Shown: one piece after another, positions 11,836-21,654 of the stretch | Position numbering within the stretch: the stretch's first letter is position 1 | Layout of the letters: every line of letters begins with the position of its first letter | Origin: Tenodera sinensis | Taxonomy: Eukaryota; Arthropoda; Insecta; Mantodea; Mantidae | Reading direction: 5' to 3' | Assembly: GCA_030765045.1 (NCBI GenBank) | Contig: CM060964.1 | Coordinates: forward strand, 173,040,219 to 173,104,218 | DNA length: 64,000 bases | Position numbers and translations under genes: made by a program | The notes under the pieces: generated by a model | The model's input: only the letters and a program-made list of their open reading frames with translations | The model's database searches: none | Told to the model about the DNA's origin: nothing

Positions 11836-12263
11836 TGGTAGTAGTAGTGTAGTAGTAGTAGTGTAGTAGTAGTGTAGTAGTAGTAGTGTAGTAGTAGTGT
11901 AGTAGTAGTAGTGTAGGAGTAGTAGTGTGGTAGTAGTAGTAGTGTAGTAGTAGTAGTGTAGTAGTAGTGTAGTAGTAGTAGTGTAGTAGTAGTGTAGTAG
12001 TAGTGTAGTAGTAGTGTAGTAGTAGTGTAGTAGTAGTAGTGTAGTAGTAGTAGTGTAGTAGTAGTGTAGTAGTGGTGTAGTAGTGTAGTAGTGGTGTAGT
12101 AGTAGTGGTGTAGTAGTAGTAGTGTAGTAGTAGTAGTATTAGTGTAGTAGTAGTGTAGTAGTGGTGTAGTAGTGTAGTAGTGGTGTAGTAGTGTAGTAGT
12201 GGTGTAGTAGTGTAGTAGTGTAGTAGTAGTGTAGTAGTAGTAGTGTAGTAGTGTAGTAGTGGT

Positions 12264-12344
<81 letters not shown>

Positions 12345-12559
12345 TGGTAGTAGTAGTGTAGTAGTAGTAGTGTAGTAGTAGTGTAGTAGTAGTGTAGTAG
12401 TAGTAGTAGTAGCAGCAGCAGCAGTAATAGTAGTAGCGGGGGTGGTATTGGTAGTATGAGTGGTAGCAGCGGTAGTAATGTTGCAGTGGTATTAATACGG
12501 GTAAGAGCAGGGGAAGTAGTACTGGTAGTTTTTTATTTAGAGGCGAAACGCTTTATGCA

Positions 12560-13760
12560 CTTCAGTTCAATGTCAATGTGGGACTCCCAATAAATCTATA
12601 CCCACGAAAATCCCTCTAATCCCGCGGCATTACAGAACCACTTCTCCACATTAGTCCGTAATGCAGCAACCGTGTTTATCTTCTTTTCTATCTGTTTATT
12701 TTCCTTTGACAACGCGTATCGTATCTTCAAAAGTTTTCTATCTCTTCCATTCTCAAACACTTCTAGTGATATTTTCTGTGGTTGTGATTTGTGCAATTTC
12801 TTTGGTAGCTTTCTCCATACACGTCCCCATTGTCACATTCCAATGTTTAATCTTCTAGCGTATTGCTTGCACCACAGTGTGGGCGATTTTCATTATTTAA
12901 TAGATTAGTGTTGAATAGATATCTTTTGAAATGCCCATGCCTAGACTCGATTTGCGTAACATGATATACCACTTAATGTTTTCTTGTGTGCCATGGTTCT
13001 ATTTCTGGTACTAATGTCTTCATCGGTTGATTCCTTTGGTTTCAAATTCCTATTTGTACTGCTATCTCTTCACGATCTTTTCCCTTTCCCTTGGAACTTT
13101 ATATTTCCATTTGTGCGTTATTTAAACGCACGGATGTATGGGCATAGTTCCGGCTATCACTTCTACTGGCGCAGTGGAAATCGATTTTGAAACAGCTACT
13201 CTTATTGCTATCTTTCGTTGTATCTCTTCAGTAATTACCCTGCATGTTATTTTTTCAATCCAAGTTTTCAGGTGGACACTACGTATAAAATTATTCAAAT
13301 GATTCCGGTGTCGAGTACGTTTGTCTTTTCTGCTTTGGGTCCTGCAATATTTGGCATCAGTAGTTCCATTGCTCCTATAGCTTCTTAAGCGTTCCCAACC
13401 ATGTTGTTTATGTGTATCCATATATTCACGTTATGGTGGCCTTCAGTACCTCAGCATACTGTATATCTTTTGGACACTATTATCGCATCGCCAAATCGTC
13501 GTCGTTTCTCCCCTTTAGGGGTTTTCGTCCCTCTAAATTAACTATTTCAATTTTCTAAGGTGTAAATGTAGTCTCTATTGTAACATTTTAATTTGAGTTT
13601 TATCCATATATCCTTCGTGTTTTACCTCCGGTTCCTCCTTGTTTTTAACACGTACTGTTTAAGTCGGATCATCAGGACATCCAAAAGTTTGTTGTTATCA
13701 GTAATTTCTCTTGTAATGCTCCATCCATCATATTTTAAGTTCCGCAGTGTAAGTCTCAAG
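12560..13760 (-). pseudogene. 3' part of an R1-like LINE ORF2 (RT C-terminal region), broken
   Basis: Reading the minus strand in shifting frames gives the RT-thumb and C-terminal signature of R1-group elements: IGAMELLMPNIAGPKAEKTN-like text near 13390-13340, ILYVVST near 13290, then IAIRVAVSKSISTAPVEVIA at about 13200-13145. A cysteine/histidine segment near 12880 (ENRPHCGASNTLED) follows. A C-terminal helix-rich open segment at 12796-12596 (GRDRKLLKIRYALSKENKQI) ends before a stop. Numerous stops and frameshifts. The upstream RT catalytic core is not seen in the window. It abuts the right edge of the TAG array, so its 3' end may have been lost there. Confidence 0.65.
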
Positions 13761-14691
13761 ACCAATCCATAATTCATGGACATATTTTAGATTTTTCCCT
13801 GTCACTATTTGACTGTGTTTTGAATCAACCAGATGTCATAAAGACAATAGCGGATGCCTTTGCAAAGATAATAAATGGACTCACCATTAAAGGAGTTTTT
13901 TTGAAGGAGTGGGATATGTCGAAATTACTATTACTTGAACAATCTAAAAGAGGAAATGGTAGCATTCATACAGACCATTATGTTTAACAAATATTATAGG
14001 GAAACTGTGAAAAAAAGATGCATTAAAGGGATGGGATATAAATAAAGTTTTGCATAAACATGATTTTGTGTCTTGGAGTACAGACTGAAGTTGACCCTGG
14101 AATGATGCTTTATGAGCCTTGTGAAGGTGACTCAGGATGAAATGTTAAGATTGGAGTTATTACAACCCACAAGGCGGCAATCGTCGTCTAGAGCTGCGGT
14201 TAGAAGGCTTACTCAGGAAGGTGGCCAGCCTTCTCACCTAGGCCCAGCTAAAGAGATTCTGGCACCTATTAAGGTATTATTGTCAATTTGACTTCAGCCA
14301 TGTAAATGATAATCACAACCGCACAAAATGTATATTCCACCATGTCGAAACCAAAGACTCTTCTCTTTTCCGACTAACTCCTATACTTGTCTGTCTGCAA
14401 AAGCAAACGAAAGTCTATCGTAACATATGAAACCCAGGAACTTATCGGTGAGTATGATTGCCATCGGTGCCCCCTGTAATCCAGGTGAAAAAGCAGAAGA
14501 ATAATGTGTTATGCACTTACGTGGGCTATACAATGGCAATGCTATCACTCGGAAGAACATTTTTCAGAAATTAAGGACACACTTTGCTTTAGTTGCACCG
14601 TAAGCTCCATGACCTGTAATAAAAATTAGACGTATTCGTTGTGAACGGCAATATTGCTAATTAAATATGACACTAGCTGGGCTCTTTCCAG

Positions 14692-14790
14692 GAACTAGAC
14701 GTATTTTAGAGTGTTTGTAGTTATTATAGTTATTATAATTATAGTTGTTTCTGAAAGAGAACTATAAACAATCTAAAATATGTCTAGTTC
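14692..14790. repeat. Imperfect inverted repeat (31-bp arms)
   Basis: GAACTAGACGTATTTTAGAG and onward (14692-14722) pairs with 14760-14790 at roughly 27 of 31 positions, around a 37-bp AT-rich centre. It could be a tiny foldback element or a structural hairpin. Confidence 0.5.
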
Positions 14791-15176
14791 TATTTCAGAA
14801 ATAAGTAAGGAAAATAGAAGAAACTCAGTGATATATCCATGTGTATTGATGGTTTATGTACATAAATACTGGAGGAATGGTCTCCCCACTTGAGCCGATG
14901 TGTGCAAAAAGAAGCGACATATGTGAATATTAAAGTTGTTCCAAGTTAAATTATAGAGCATTTGCGCCCGGAAAGAAACAATCAGTTTGTGTAAATTTCA
15001 TTAAACTGGATCACTCACGTCCTCGGTCAGGAGGGCAGCAAGAAGTCTGAAAAATCTTTGTTCACAGCAGAAAAATCTGAACGTGATCGGTACAAATTGA
15101 AGACGTGCTATATTGGCTGCTCCAAAGTTTAATAGTATTTTATTTTAAATTTTCTACTTTTTGTTTTGTTTTAACA

Positions 15177-15232
15177 GTGTTTGCATAATTACTATAAAAA
15201 TTGATCTCATATTAAAAGTATTATGCAAACAC
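15177..15232. repeat. Hairpin with 13-bp perfect arms containing ATGCAAA
   Basis: GTGTTTGCATAAT (15177-15189) and its exact reverse complement at 15220-15232, with a 30-bp loop. Each arm contains an octamer-like TTTGCAT/ATGCAAA core, a POU-factor-type motif. A function is not implied by this alone. Confidence 0.4.
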
Positions 15233-15739
15233 CAATCAATTGTGCTCCTGTACTATATATTTCAAGTTGCCGTCTCAAAGGAGAAAGTTAACATTATCAT
15301 AGAAGGAGTTAAGGTTGTTCATAGCTAGAAACAACAACAAGGTCAAAAGAACCCTGAAACCGCAGTATACTTCTTTGCTGAAATTTTGAAGGCATATTTT
15401 AAATGTGCAGCCTTAATTACCTGAAAACTTGTCAAACACACGCATTCAAAGGACGTTTCCGAAATTTGAGCACGGCTAAGTTTTGAAGTGTTAAATAATC
15501 CTCTTTCATTCAATTCCAATATTACCTACTCATTCTCCATGTTATCTCCAACTCCTTTACGCCTTCATTTTTACTCAATTGCTTTTCAGGCTTTAAAGTG
15601 TCTGAGGCAATTCTGGGGAGACGAAAAAGAAAATACATTTTATTAATACAGGCGTTCCATAGAATTGCCGGATTTATTATTCTTTTCCCCCTTGCGATAA
15701 AGGAATTGAGATTAAAGCTCACGCCCACCAGATCAGCAG

Positions 15740-15806
15740 AGAGAGAGAGAGAGAGAGAGAGAGACACGCACACACACGAGCACACACAGACGAATACACA
15801 CGAGCG

Positions 15807-15855
<49 letters not shown>
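15740..15855. repeat. (GA)n and (CA)n microsatellites
   Basis: A GA run at about 15740-15763, then degenerate CA-rich sequence, then a (CA)n run at about 15810-15855. ORFs on both strands here are simple-sequence artefacts. Confidence 0.9.
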
Positions 15856-15859
<4 letters not shown>

Positions 15860-16074
15860 TCCTGCATTACCTGCGCGGTGTGCCCATATTCAGATGAGTA
15901 ACTTAGTTTTTCGGATGTCTTATTCCCTATTGACTTATTGGTCACCATTTTGATTTCTGAACACCTCACTGCAACTCATACCGTGCACCGAGCGCACTTC
16001 CATTCGTCATCATATAATAGTACATGTTTCTGTGAATGTGTACTTCTCTTCATGTCGAAGTAGGTTGATCTCGT

Positions 16075-16350
16075 GCCGAGCGGGATGGCACCACGGTAAC
16101 GTGTAAGGCTCGCATTCAGGAGGTCCCAGGTTCGATTCCTAGTGACCGCCCAATCTGATCATAGGGTTTTCCGTGATTTTCCCTGGCCTGTTGCGGTGAT
16201 GCATTCCACAACAGGTTTCTTCCCTTATTTCATCTCCATGTTCGTCTGAGCCGACTGGTCTTGCATGGGCACGAGAGGAGAGGTAGTGACTGAACTTGCC
16301 TTACTCACCCCACATTCTCTTGTCGAGTGACGAAGGTTCATTCATACAAT
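16075..16350 (+). repeat. tRNA-derived SINE
   Basis: The head GCCGAGCGGGATGGCACCAC matches an A-box region and GGTTCGATTCCTAGTG a B box. The body contains GGGTTTTCCGTGATTTTCCC, shared with the SINEs at 16716 and 31175. It would be transcribed by RNA polymerase III and moved by a partner LINE. About 275 bp; right edge approximate. Confidence 0.8.
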
Positions 16351-16715
16351 AAGCGCAGTGGTGGCTTTGCTCCACCTGCGAGGCAGTAATAATTTCTGCA
16401 CTGTTATTAACTATTGTTTTTATATTAAAAATATTTTGCCTACACCAATTATTATACTGTGGTTAGGCAAATTACATAATCTTGAAGTTTATAAATTTGC
16501 TTTATATTATGCTCGTAATATTGTTCACTGTCTTATGCTTAACATACTAAATTGTCTCTCTTTCACAATAAAGGAGGCAGTAAAGTTCAATTCCTATTTA
16601 GCCTTATACATTTTAAATTACTTGATTAGCATAATGAATTGTTGGTTTTAAACTCAATATTGTCTTCAAACATTGAAACACGAAATACAATAGCTCACAT
16701 TAAATAAACCAATAA

Positions 16716-16911
16716 CCGAGCGGGACGGCTCAGGTGGTATCATGTGTGGCCCGCATTCGGCAGGTCGCGGTTTCGATCTCCGTGGCCACGCGTTCTGACA
16801 TGGGTTTTTCCGTGGTTTCCTATGTCACTTAGGCGAATGCTCGGTGCCTTCTTTCATACCACGGTTGCATTTCCATCATTTCCTTTCATCCCATTCCCTT
16901 CTCATTTTTAA
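16716..16911 (+). repeat. tRNA-derived SINE, second copy
   Basis: CCGAGCGGGACGGCTCAGG head, B box GGTTTCGATCTCC, body GGGTTTTTCCGTGGTTTCC. It belongs to the same broad family as 16075-16350, with a different 3' half. It ends where the GC-rich repeat R-X begins. Confidence 0.8.
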
Positions 16912-17280
16912 GGTGTGCTTTCAGGCGAGTGGTGCTGACGGTCCGGGGCAGGTGGCGCGGATGTTTGCGCATAGTAACTGCTGTTCTCGGCGCTAGGTGG
17001 AGTTTGGGTGGGCGCTGTCCTCCATCTACGGGGGGGGGGGGGGGGGCAATACGATACCCATCGAACCCACGCAACACTAGTTCCGGCGAGGGGAGGGGAG
17101 GAGGACGTCCGTGCGACACCGGACCCGCGGTGTGTGGTGGCTGCTCGGCGGGGCCTGGTGCCGGGATGAAGAAATCTCAGCACTTGTTAGGAACTTCCGC
17201 GCGTCTCAGTGGCCTGTTTTGCTGCGACTTAGTGGCATCCTGTGCTTCCCTCACTTCGTCCCTGCCTCTTAAGGGGTGGT
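16912..17280. repeat. GC-rich dispersed repeat R-X, copy 1
   Basis: Similar to 34552-34830 in the same orientation: both start at GGTGTGCTTTC and share a block like GATGAAGAAATCTCAGCAC. Both end near a TGGCATC segment. It contains an 18-base G run near 17031-17046. It is more GC-rich than its surroundings. It may be a LINE 5' region or a GC-rich promoter-like unit; unidentified. Confidence 0.6.
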
Positions 17281-17429
17281 AGCCACAATAGATCTGAGGT
17301 GGTTGTAGTGAGCAAGGTATTCCCTTCTGTGTTTACCTTATACACTATAAGTAAACTAATAAGAAACTAAAATAATAAGAAATAAGGAATATGAAATTAA
17401 AACCCTAAAAACTGGAATCATATCGTCCC

Positions 17430-17640
17430 TTATATATGTTTACAAATACGAGAATTCAGAAAGTACCTTTTGAAATTGTGAGTAAGATCACCAAAGTTTG
17501 CTGTATGCTTCTGATCATAATGGTATTCAATATTGCAACGCTTTATACTTGCAAATTGAAATCTGCGTATTAAACGGCAAACTTTCCTGGTTTTGTAACT
17601 TACGAAACATTCTCCTGCCACTCCTCATTAAACAGAAGTC
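17430..17640 (-). pseudogene. hAT (GTF2IRD2-like) transposase N-terminal zinc finger fragment
   Basis: The minus strand reads FNEEWQE, then after a frameshift a Tyr/Lys/Arg-rich segment with KRCNIEYHYDQKHTANFGDL. This is the BED-like zinc-finger region that precedes GTF2IRD2-type hAT transposases. Compare the related segment at 23830-23660. One metal-binding Cys is replaced. No catalytic domain follows toward lower coordinates, so this is an isolated fragment. Confidence 0.55.
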
Positions 17641-18786
17641 CCGACGAAGCCAATGAGGCGTTTCGGAAGCAAAGGTAAAGCTGGACAGCAGTAGAGGGGC
17701 TGGGTGGCCGGTGGAGTGCGGCAAGAACGCATTTCTGAAGATTGGCCCCTTTGAGCCTATTGTGGCCATGCCTGCTGTAGCCCGTTCGTCTCCTGCGGTT
17801 TTTTCATCTCATTCATTGCTCACAGGGGTGTATGCACAAAGGATTATTTGGGGTCGAGGTAATGGCTATGCCTTCCATCACCTAATGTATGTGAACATCA
17901 AAATATTTTCCCCTGAACTTTCCCATAGATGATTTTGTGATGCCTGCTCCTTGGTTTCTTTTAGTTTAGTACGAATAACTAGATATGTAGCAGTTACTCT
18001 TACAATCGTTAAGGCGCAAATATGTATTTCAATGTGACCATTATTCGCATCAAATGTCACTTTTCTACATGAAGATCAAGCTGTATCCTTCATTCATATT
18101 TATAGAGCATCTTTCCTGAATTACCGCAGCATAATTGTTAGGATTCTCTAGTTAGTAAGTTATGCCAGTGTTCATCTACGTGGTTCATCTATTTAAGCAG
18201 ATCATAAATGGACATCGTAATGGTAATACGCCAGCAGAAAATGTGTCTTCTGGCTTGTGTTTCTAAAATTACTTGTTTGTATATTACCTTTATTATATAT
18301 TGCATATTAAGTCTGTTTAGGGCTTCTTTGTGGTTGTTTTTTATGTCATAAATTACACGTCCACAAGTATTTTTAATTATTTATTTTTTACTCCATTACT
18401 ATTAGTGGTTTTACCTAAATAGTGTGTCTTGTTTCTTTGAGTCTCTAATGACTTGCAACTAAAGGATCTAATGCATGTACCAAATCTGAATACATTTTGA
18501 GTTGGAATCTAGGATAATAGAAACGTAAATAATTCGGAATACTTAAACAAAAACAAAATTCGCTGCAGGAGAACTAATGTTATTTCCCAGGTAATGTTGT
18601 CGTTTCTGAGGTGAATACTTAATGCAATGACAATGTAGCTTCCAGGCTTTCAGAAATAAGAGGTAATGTTCATTGCGTTATCTTTCTCCTTGTAGGAGAT
18701 AGAATTTATTGAGTGAACGGGTGAGTTACCACTGCTATATGACCAAATGCTTCTGGAAAATGAACACACAAGCAAAGTGTACTCAC
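17641..18786. other. Unassigned, probably intron of the CUB-domain gene
   Basis: AT-rich and without recognisable coding motifs. It lies downstream, on the minus strand, of the CUB exon splice donor at 18786, so by inference it belongs to the following intron. Confidence 0.35.
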
Positions 18787-19001
18787 GTCTGTCGATGAAA
18801 CGAAAATGGCCTAAAAATCCAGATGAATTGCTTGGACGAAAATCTGTGTGGAACTCGAGCACAAGTCCGGGTCCCGAGCTATACAGCACGTGTGGTATAT
18901 CGGTAAAACTGCCGCAGAGAAGTCCTGACCATGGAGTATATTGATTCACTTCTGGACGTTCAAGATGCAGGAATAGTCTAAGGAAGTCTCCACGTTCACA
19001 T
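18787..19001 (-). CDS. Host-gene exon encoding the C-terminal half of a CUB domain
   Basis: 215-bp open exon read on the minus strand from 19001 to 18787, flanked by an acceptor (TTTAAATGTTGCAG) and a strong donor (GTGAGTAC at 18786-18779). Its 71 complete codons start CERGDFLRLFLHLERPE and include SGLLCGSFTDIPHVLYSSG, LVLEFHTDFRPSNSSGF and FRFID. This is the classic second half of a CUB domain: two cysteines for the conserved disulfide, the Y-S-S-G turn and the LEFHTD strand. CUB domains mediate protein or ligand binding in secreted or membrane proteins. The wording resembles arthropod SOL-1/Neto-like CUB proteins, but that assignment is inference. The exon is in phase 1 at both ends and has no stops, unlike all the transposon ORFs here. 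Flanking exons are not found in the window. Confidence 0.75.
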
Positions 19002-21646
19002 CTGCAACATTTAAAACAGTGTTCACGAAGCTATCCTACGCAAAGTATCAAATTATTTTGTTGGTACTAGAGGAAACACACAGGTTAGTTATTTTGTGTT
19101 TTCAAGGTTAGCACAAGCTTCTACATCTTTAAATATAACTTTCATTTATGTGGAAGTATAAAGATGTTCAATCACATTTAAAATAATTTAAATATGATTC
19201 TAATGAATAGTGTCCTTTATAGGTTATGCACCTTTTAACATAAACAACCTTTAATACACAAAGTCTTCAAATTACATTAAAATGCAAATACTGTGCCTAA
19301 CTTTGTTTTTCGTTATTGTGCATGTTTTAAGTCTTCAACTCTCTATGTAATTGTATCTCCACGAAATGAATTAAAACTAAGATAATGAATACCAAACGGC
19401 TAAAAGCAAATGTTTCGGTATTTGTGATGTAATGCAAAGTATGACACACCTCCACACGTTAGAAAGGTTATCGTAATCCCTTCTCTGAGCACAATGTCAC
19501 GTTTTTAAGCAATTCGAGTAGCTGCCCACGTCTGATGGCTCTATCATAGCATATAACCAAATATGCTGCATTATCTGGTTCATTAGCTGCAAGGTGTCTG
19601 TCGTTTTTGTGTAATTTAAGCAGAAGTGTTTTCTATTTACACAGTGTTTACTCACGTATCTAGTGAAGTTTCTGGCCTCATGTAGCCTACATAAACGGAT
19701 GAGGAAACCATTGGTTGACACGGATGGCAATTGTGTTGATAATGAAAGTGAAATACAGTGAAGCTACTGAGCAAGTCCGAGGGTTCTTGATTTACCCAAA
19801 TAAGGTAGAGAAGACACAAAGAAAATTGTTTATCTGGAATATACCAGTAAAGGTTTGGTTAGTATATTGAATAAAGTGAAACCCACGTTGGAAGAAATAG
19901 ATTCAAATGATCTATTCATTCTTACACCAACAGTTAAGGGTTTGTCTAGAAATATTAGAACGGGTCTGTAATTTTGGAGCTACTTCCTTACAGATGATTA
20001 TTCCCCCAATGTCTCTTAGAAATCAGGCCATCTCAGAAAGAGATGAAGGACCACTTGTGGGCGCACCATGAAGTAGCAGACTCTCTGTAGAAGAGCTATG
20101 GAATACTGATGGAACTGGCGTACAGCTATTTCGTTTTTTAATAAGCTTTAGGTGTTTCAGTTTTCTTCTGCGCCATCTTACAGACAATTACTACTAGTTT
20201 TCATGGCCAATTCAAGTTGATTCAAGTTCTTTTTCAGGTTTGAATACCGAATGGAAATGTGGATTCAAACGAAGCTCAGCCACTGGATCATTTCCACTTA
20301 TTTAGTGGGATCGGGTTGAAATCTCGTTGCAGGAATGTTGTCCGATCGCATTTCCGGATTGAATTCAACACTGAAACGCAGAAATGGGAATGGACTCAAA
20401 TCGAGTTAAATTCTGCCTGGAAGCGTAGTAAATGACAGTTCTTCTTGCAAACACAGTATTGCTGGACATTTCAACAACATTGTTCCGCAACAATTGGAAA
20501 TGTTGTTAATTGGGAGACGTGTTACATTTGAGTAGTTACTGGCAGGCTTTAGAGGCAGAGGAAGTCTCATTTAATCTGAAGCAGGAGCACGCTTCTGATA
20601 ATTAGGCATAAAAATACCTCTACCGGGTGGAAGGGGACTCATTACATTCCTTCTAATATGTGCTTTATAGAAGCATTACAAACAAAACGTCTAATGGCAT
20701 TTTGTTCTTTGATCAGCTGATTTCGAAAAAAATTAATGGTCTTTCTTCCAAATTGGATGCGTAATCCCACAAGACTATACGCAGATAACAGTTTGTTGCT
20801 TGTAAGAGGCGTAGAGTAATTTCTTTCTTACACAGCTTCGGTAGTAATTGCGGGATATCACACAGCGTTTCGAAATAATTAATCACTTAAAAGAACTGAA
20901 GCAATACTCCGAGAAGCTTTTTCAGACGTGAAGTAACCCGACAACGTTGCGTTGAGGTTGGTCAGGGAATTGAACCGGTTTCTGGATGTAAACAGGTCGA
21001 TCGCTTGCAGCTTGGTGTAATGTTTTGGGAGTTAGCCATTCTGATTGGCCTACATTCGCACAGTAAACATGGAAGAACACGGCATGGTATTTGAGTTCAC
21101 AAGACACCACATTGGGGTTGTTGTTTACGTCCTGACCTAGTGAAAGTGAGACCCAAACAAACTGCAGTATTGCCAGCTTGTTTTCGACAAGACTAAAATA
21201 TCTCCGTAGGAAACGGTCAGAGACAAACACGTAAGTTACAAAATATGTTCCAAATAGGGAGCTCTATCACTGGTTTAAATTAATGTAATGACTTCTCGTC
21301 CATCCTGTATGTATGAGTATGAAAATGTAGGTAAATTTGACAATTTTCCTAAAGACTAAAAGCTGTAGGTGGTTGATATTGAATACGCAAGAGGCTTCAA
21401 GTTATTGCATGCCTCAGATAGATGCCAACAGAAAAGCACCCAAAAAGGGTGCATCCGTTAGAATTTCCACAAACATACTTGATCTCAGGCAAAAAGCAAA
21501 GATATCCAGAATTTCACTGCGACAGAAAGTCACCGAAACATACCTGCCTAATCATGTAACGCAGGGACCGCCAACTGACATGCACGGTGTGCTTATACAG
21601 TTCGCACGGCGCGGGCGTACCTGCTCGTTGCTGCCGAGTGCTAGGG
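19002..21646. other. Unassigned, possibly intron of the CUB-domain gene
   Basis: No coding motif is recognised. ORFs at 19497-19730 and 20922-21230 (minus) have no domain signature. By position it may be the intron upstream of the CUB exon. Confidence 0.35.
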
Positions 21647-21654
21647 AGATGCAC

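Larger units (their letters stand above)
7690..12530. repeat. Giant (TAG)kTG simple-sequence array
   Basis: About 4.8 kb built almost only from TAG triplets with TG interruptions. It reads as words of the form (TAG)kTG, giving 5-, 8-, 11- and 14-base words. Pure (TAG)n runs occur at about 7930-7990, 11800-11830 and 12260-12340. The left part has a higher-order unit marked by CTAGTACTAGTAATGG. The middle contains a duplication of about 933 bp. The edges fade into AGC/AGT-like sequence (7690-7800 and 12400-12530). All ORFs inside are artefacts of the repeat. Confidence 0.95.
13761..15735. other. Unassigned stretch with small hairpins and one exon-like ORF
   Basis: Mostly AT-rich DNA. It contains an exon-like plus-strand ORF at 14112-14274, an imperfect hairpin at 14692-14790 and a hairpin with octamer-like arms at 15177-15232. 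Nothing else is recognised. Confidence 0.4.

Noticed and set aside
15522..15969. ORFs across GA/CA repeats
   Set aside because: Simple-sequence artefacts on both strands.
16075..16150. Functional tRNA gene
   Set aside because: A and B boxes are present, but the cloverleaf does not close, and a long SINE body follows. The same reasoning applies to the heads at 25834, 43436, 45881, 50380, 52650, 53694, 57705 and 59585.
20922..21230. 102-codon minus-strand ORF
   Set aside because: No domain signature, splice support or codon pattern; length is within chance expectation.
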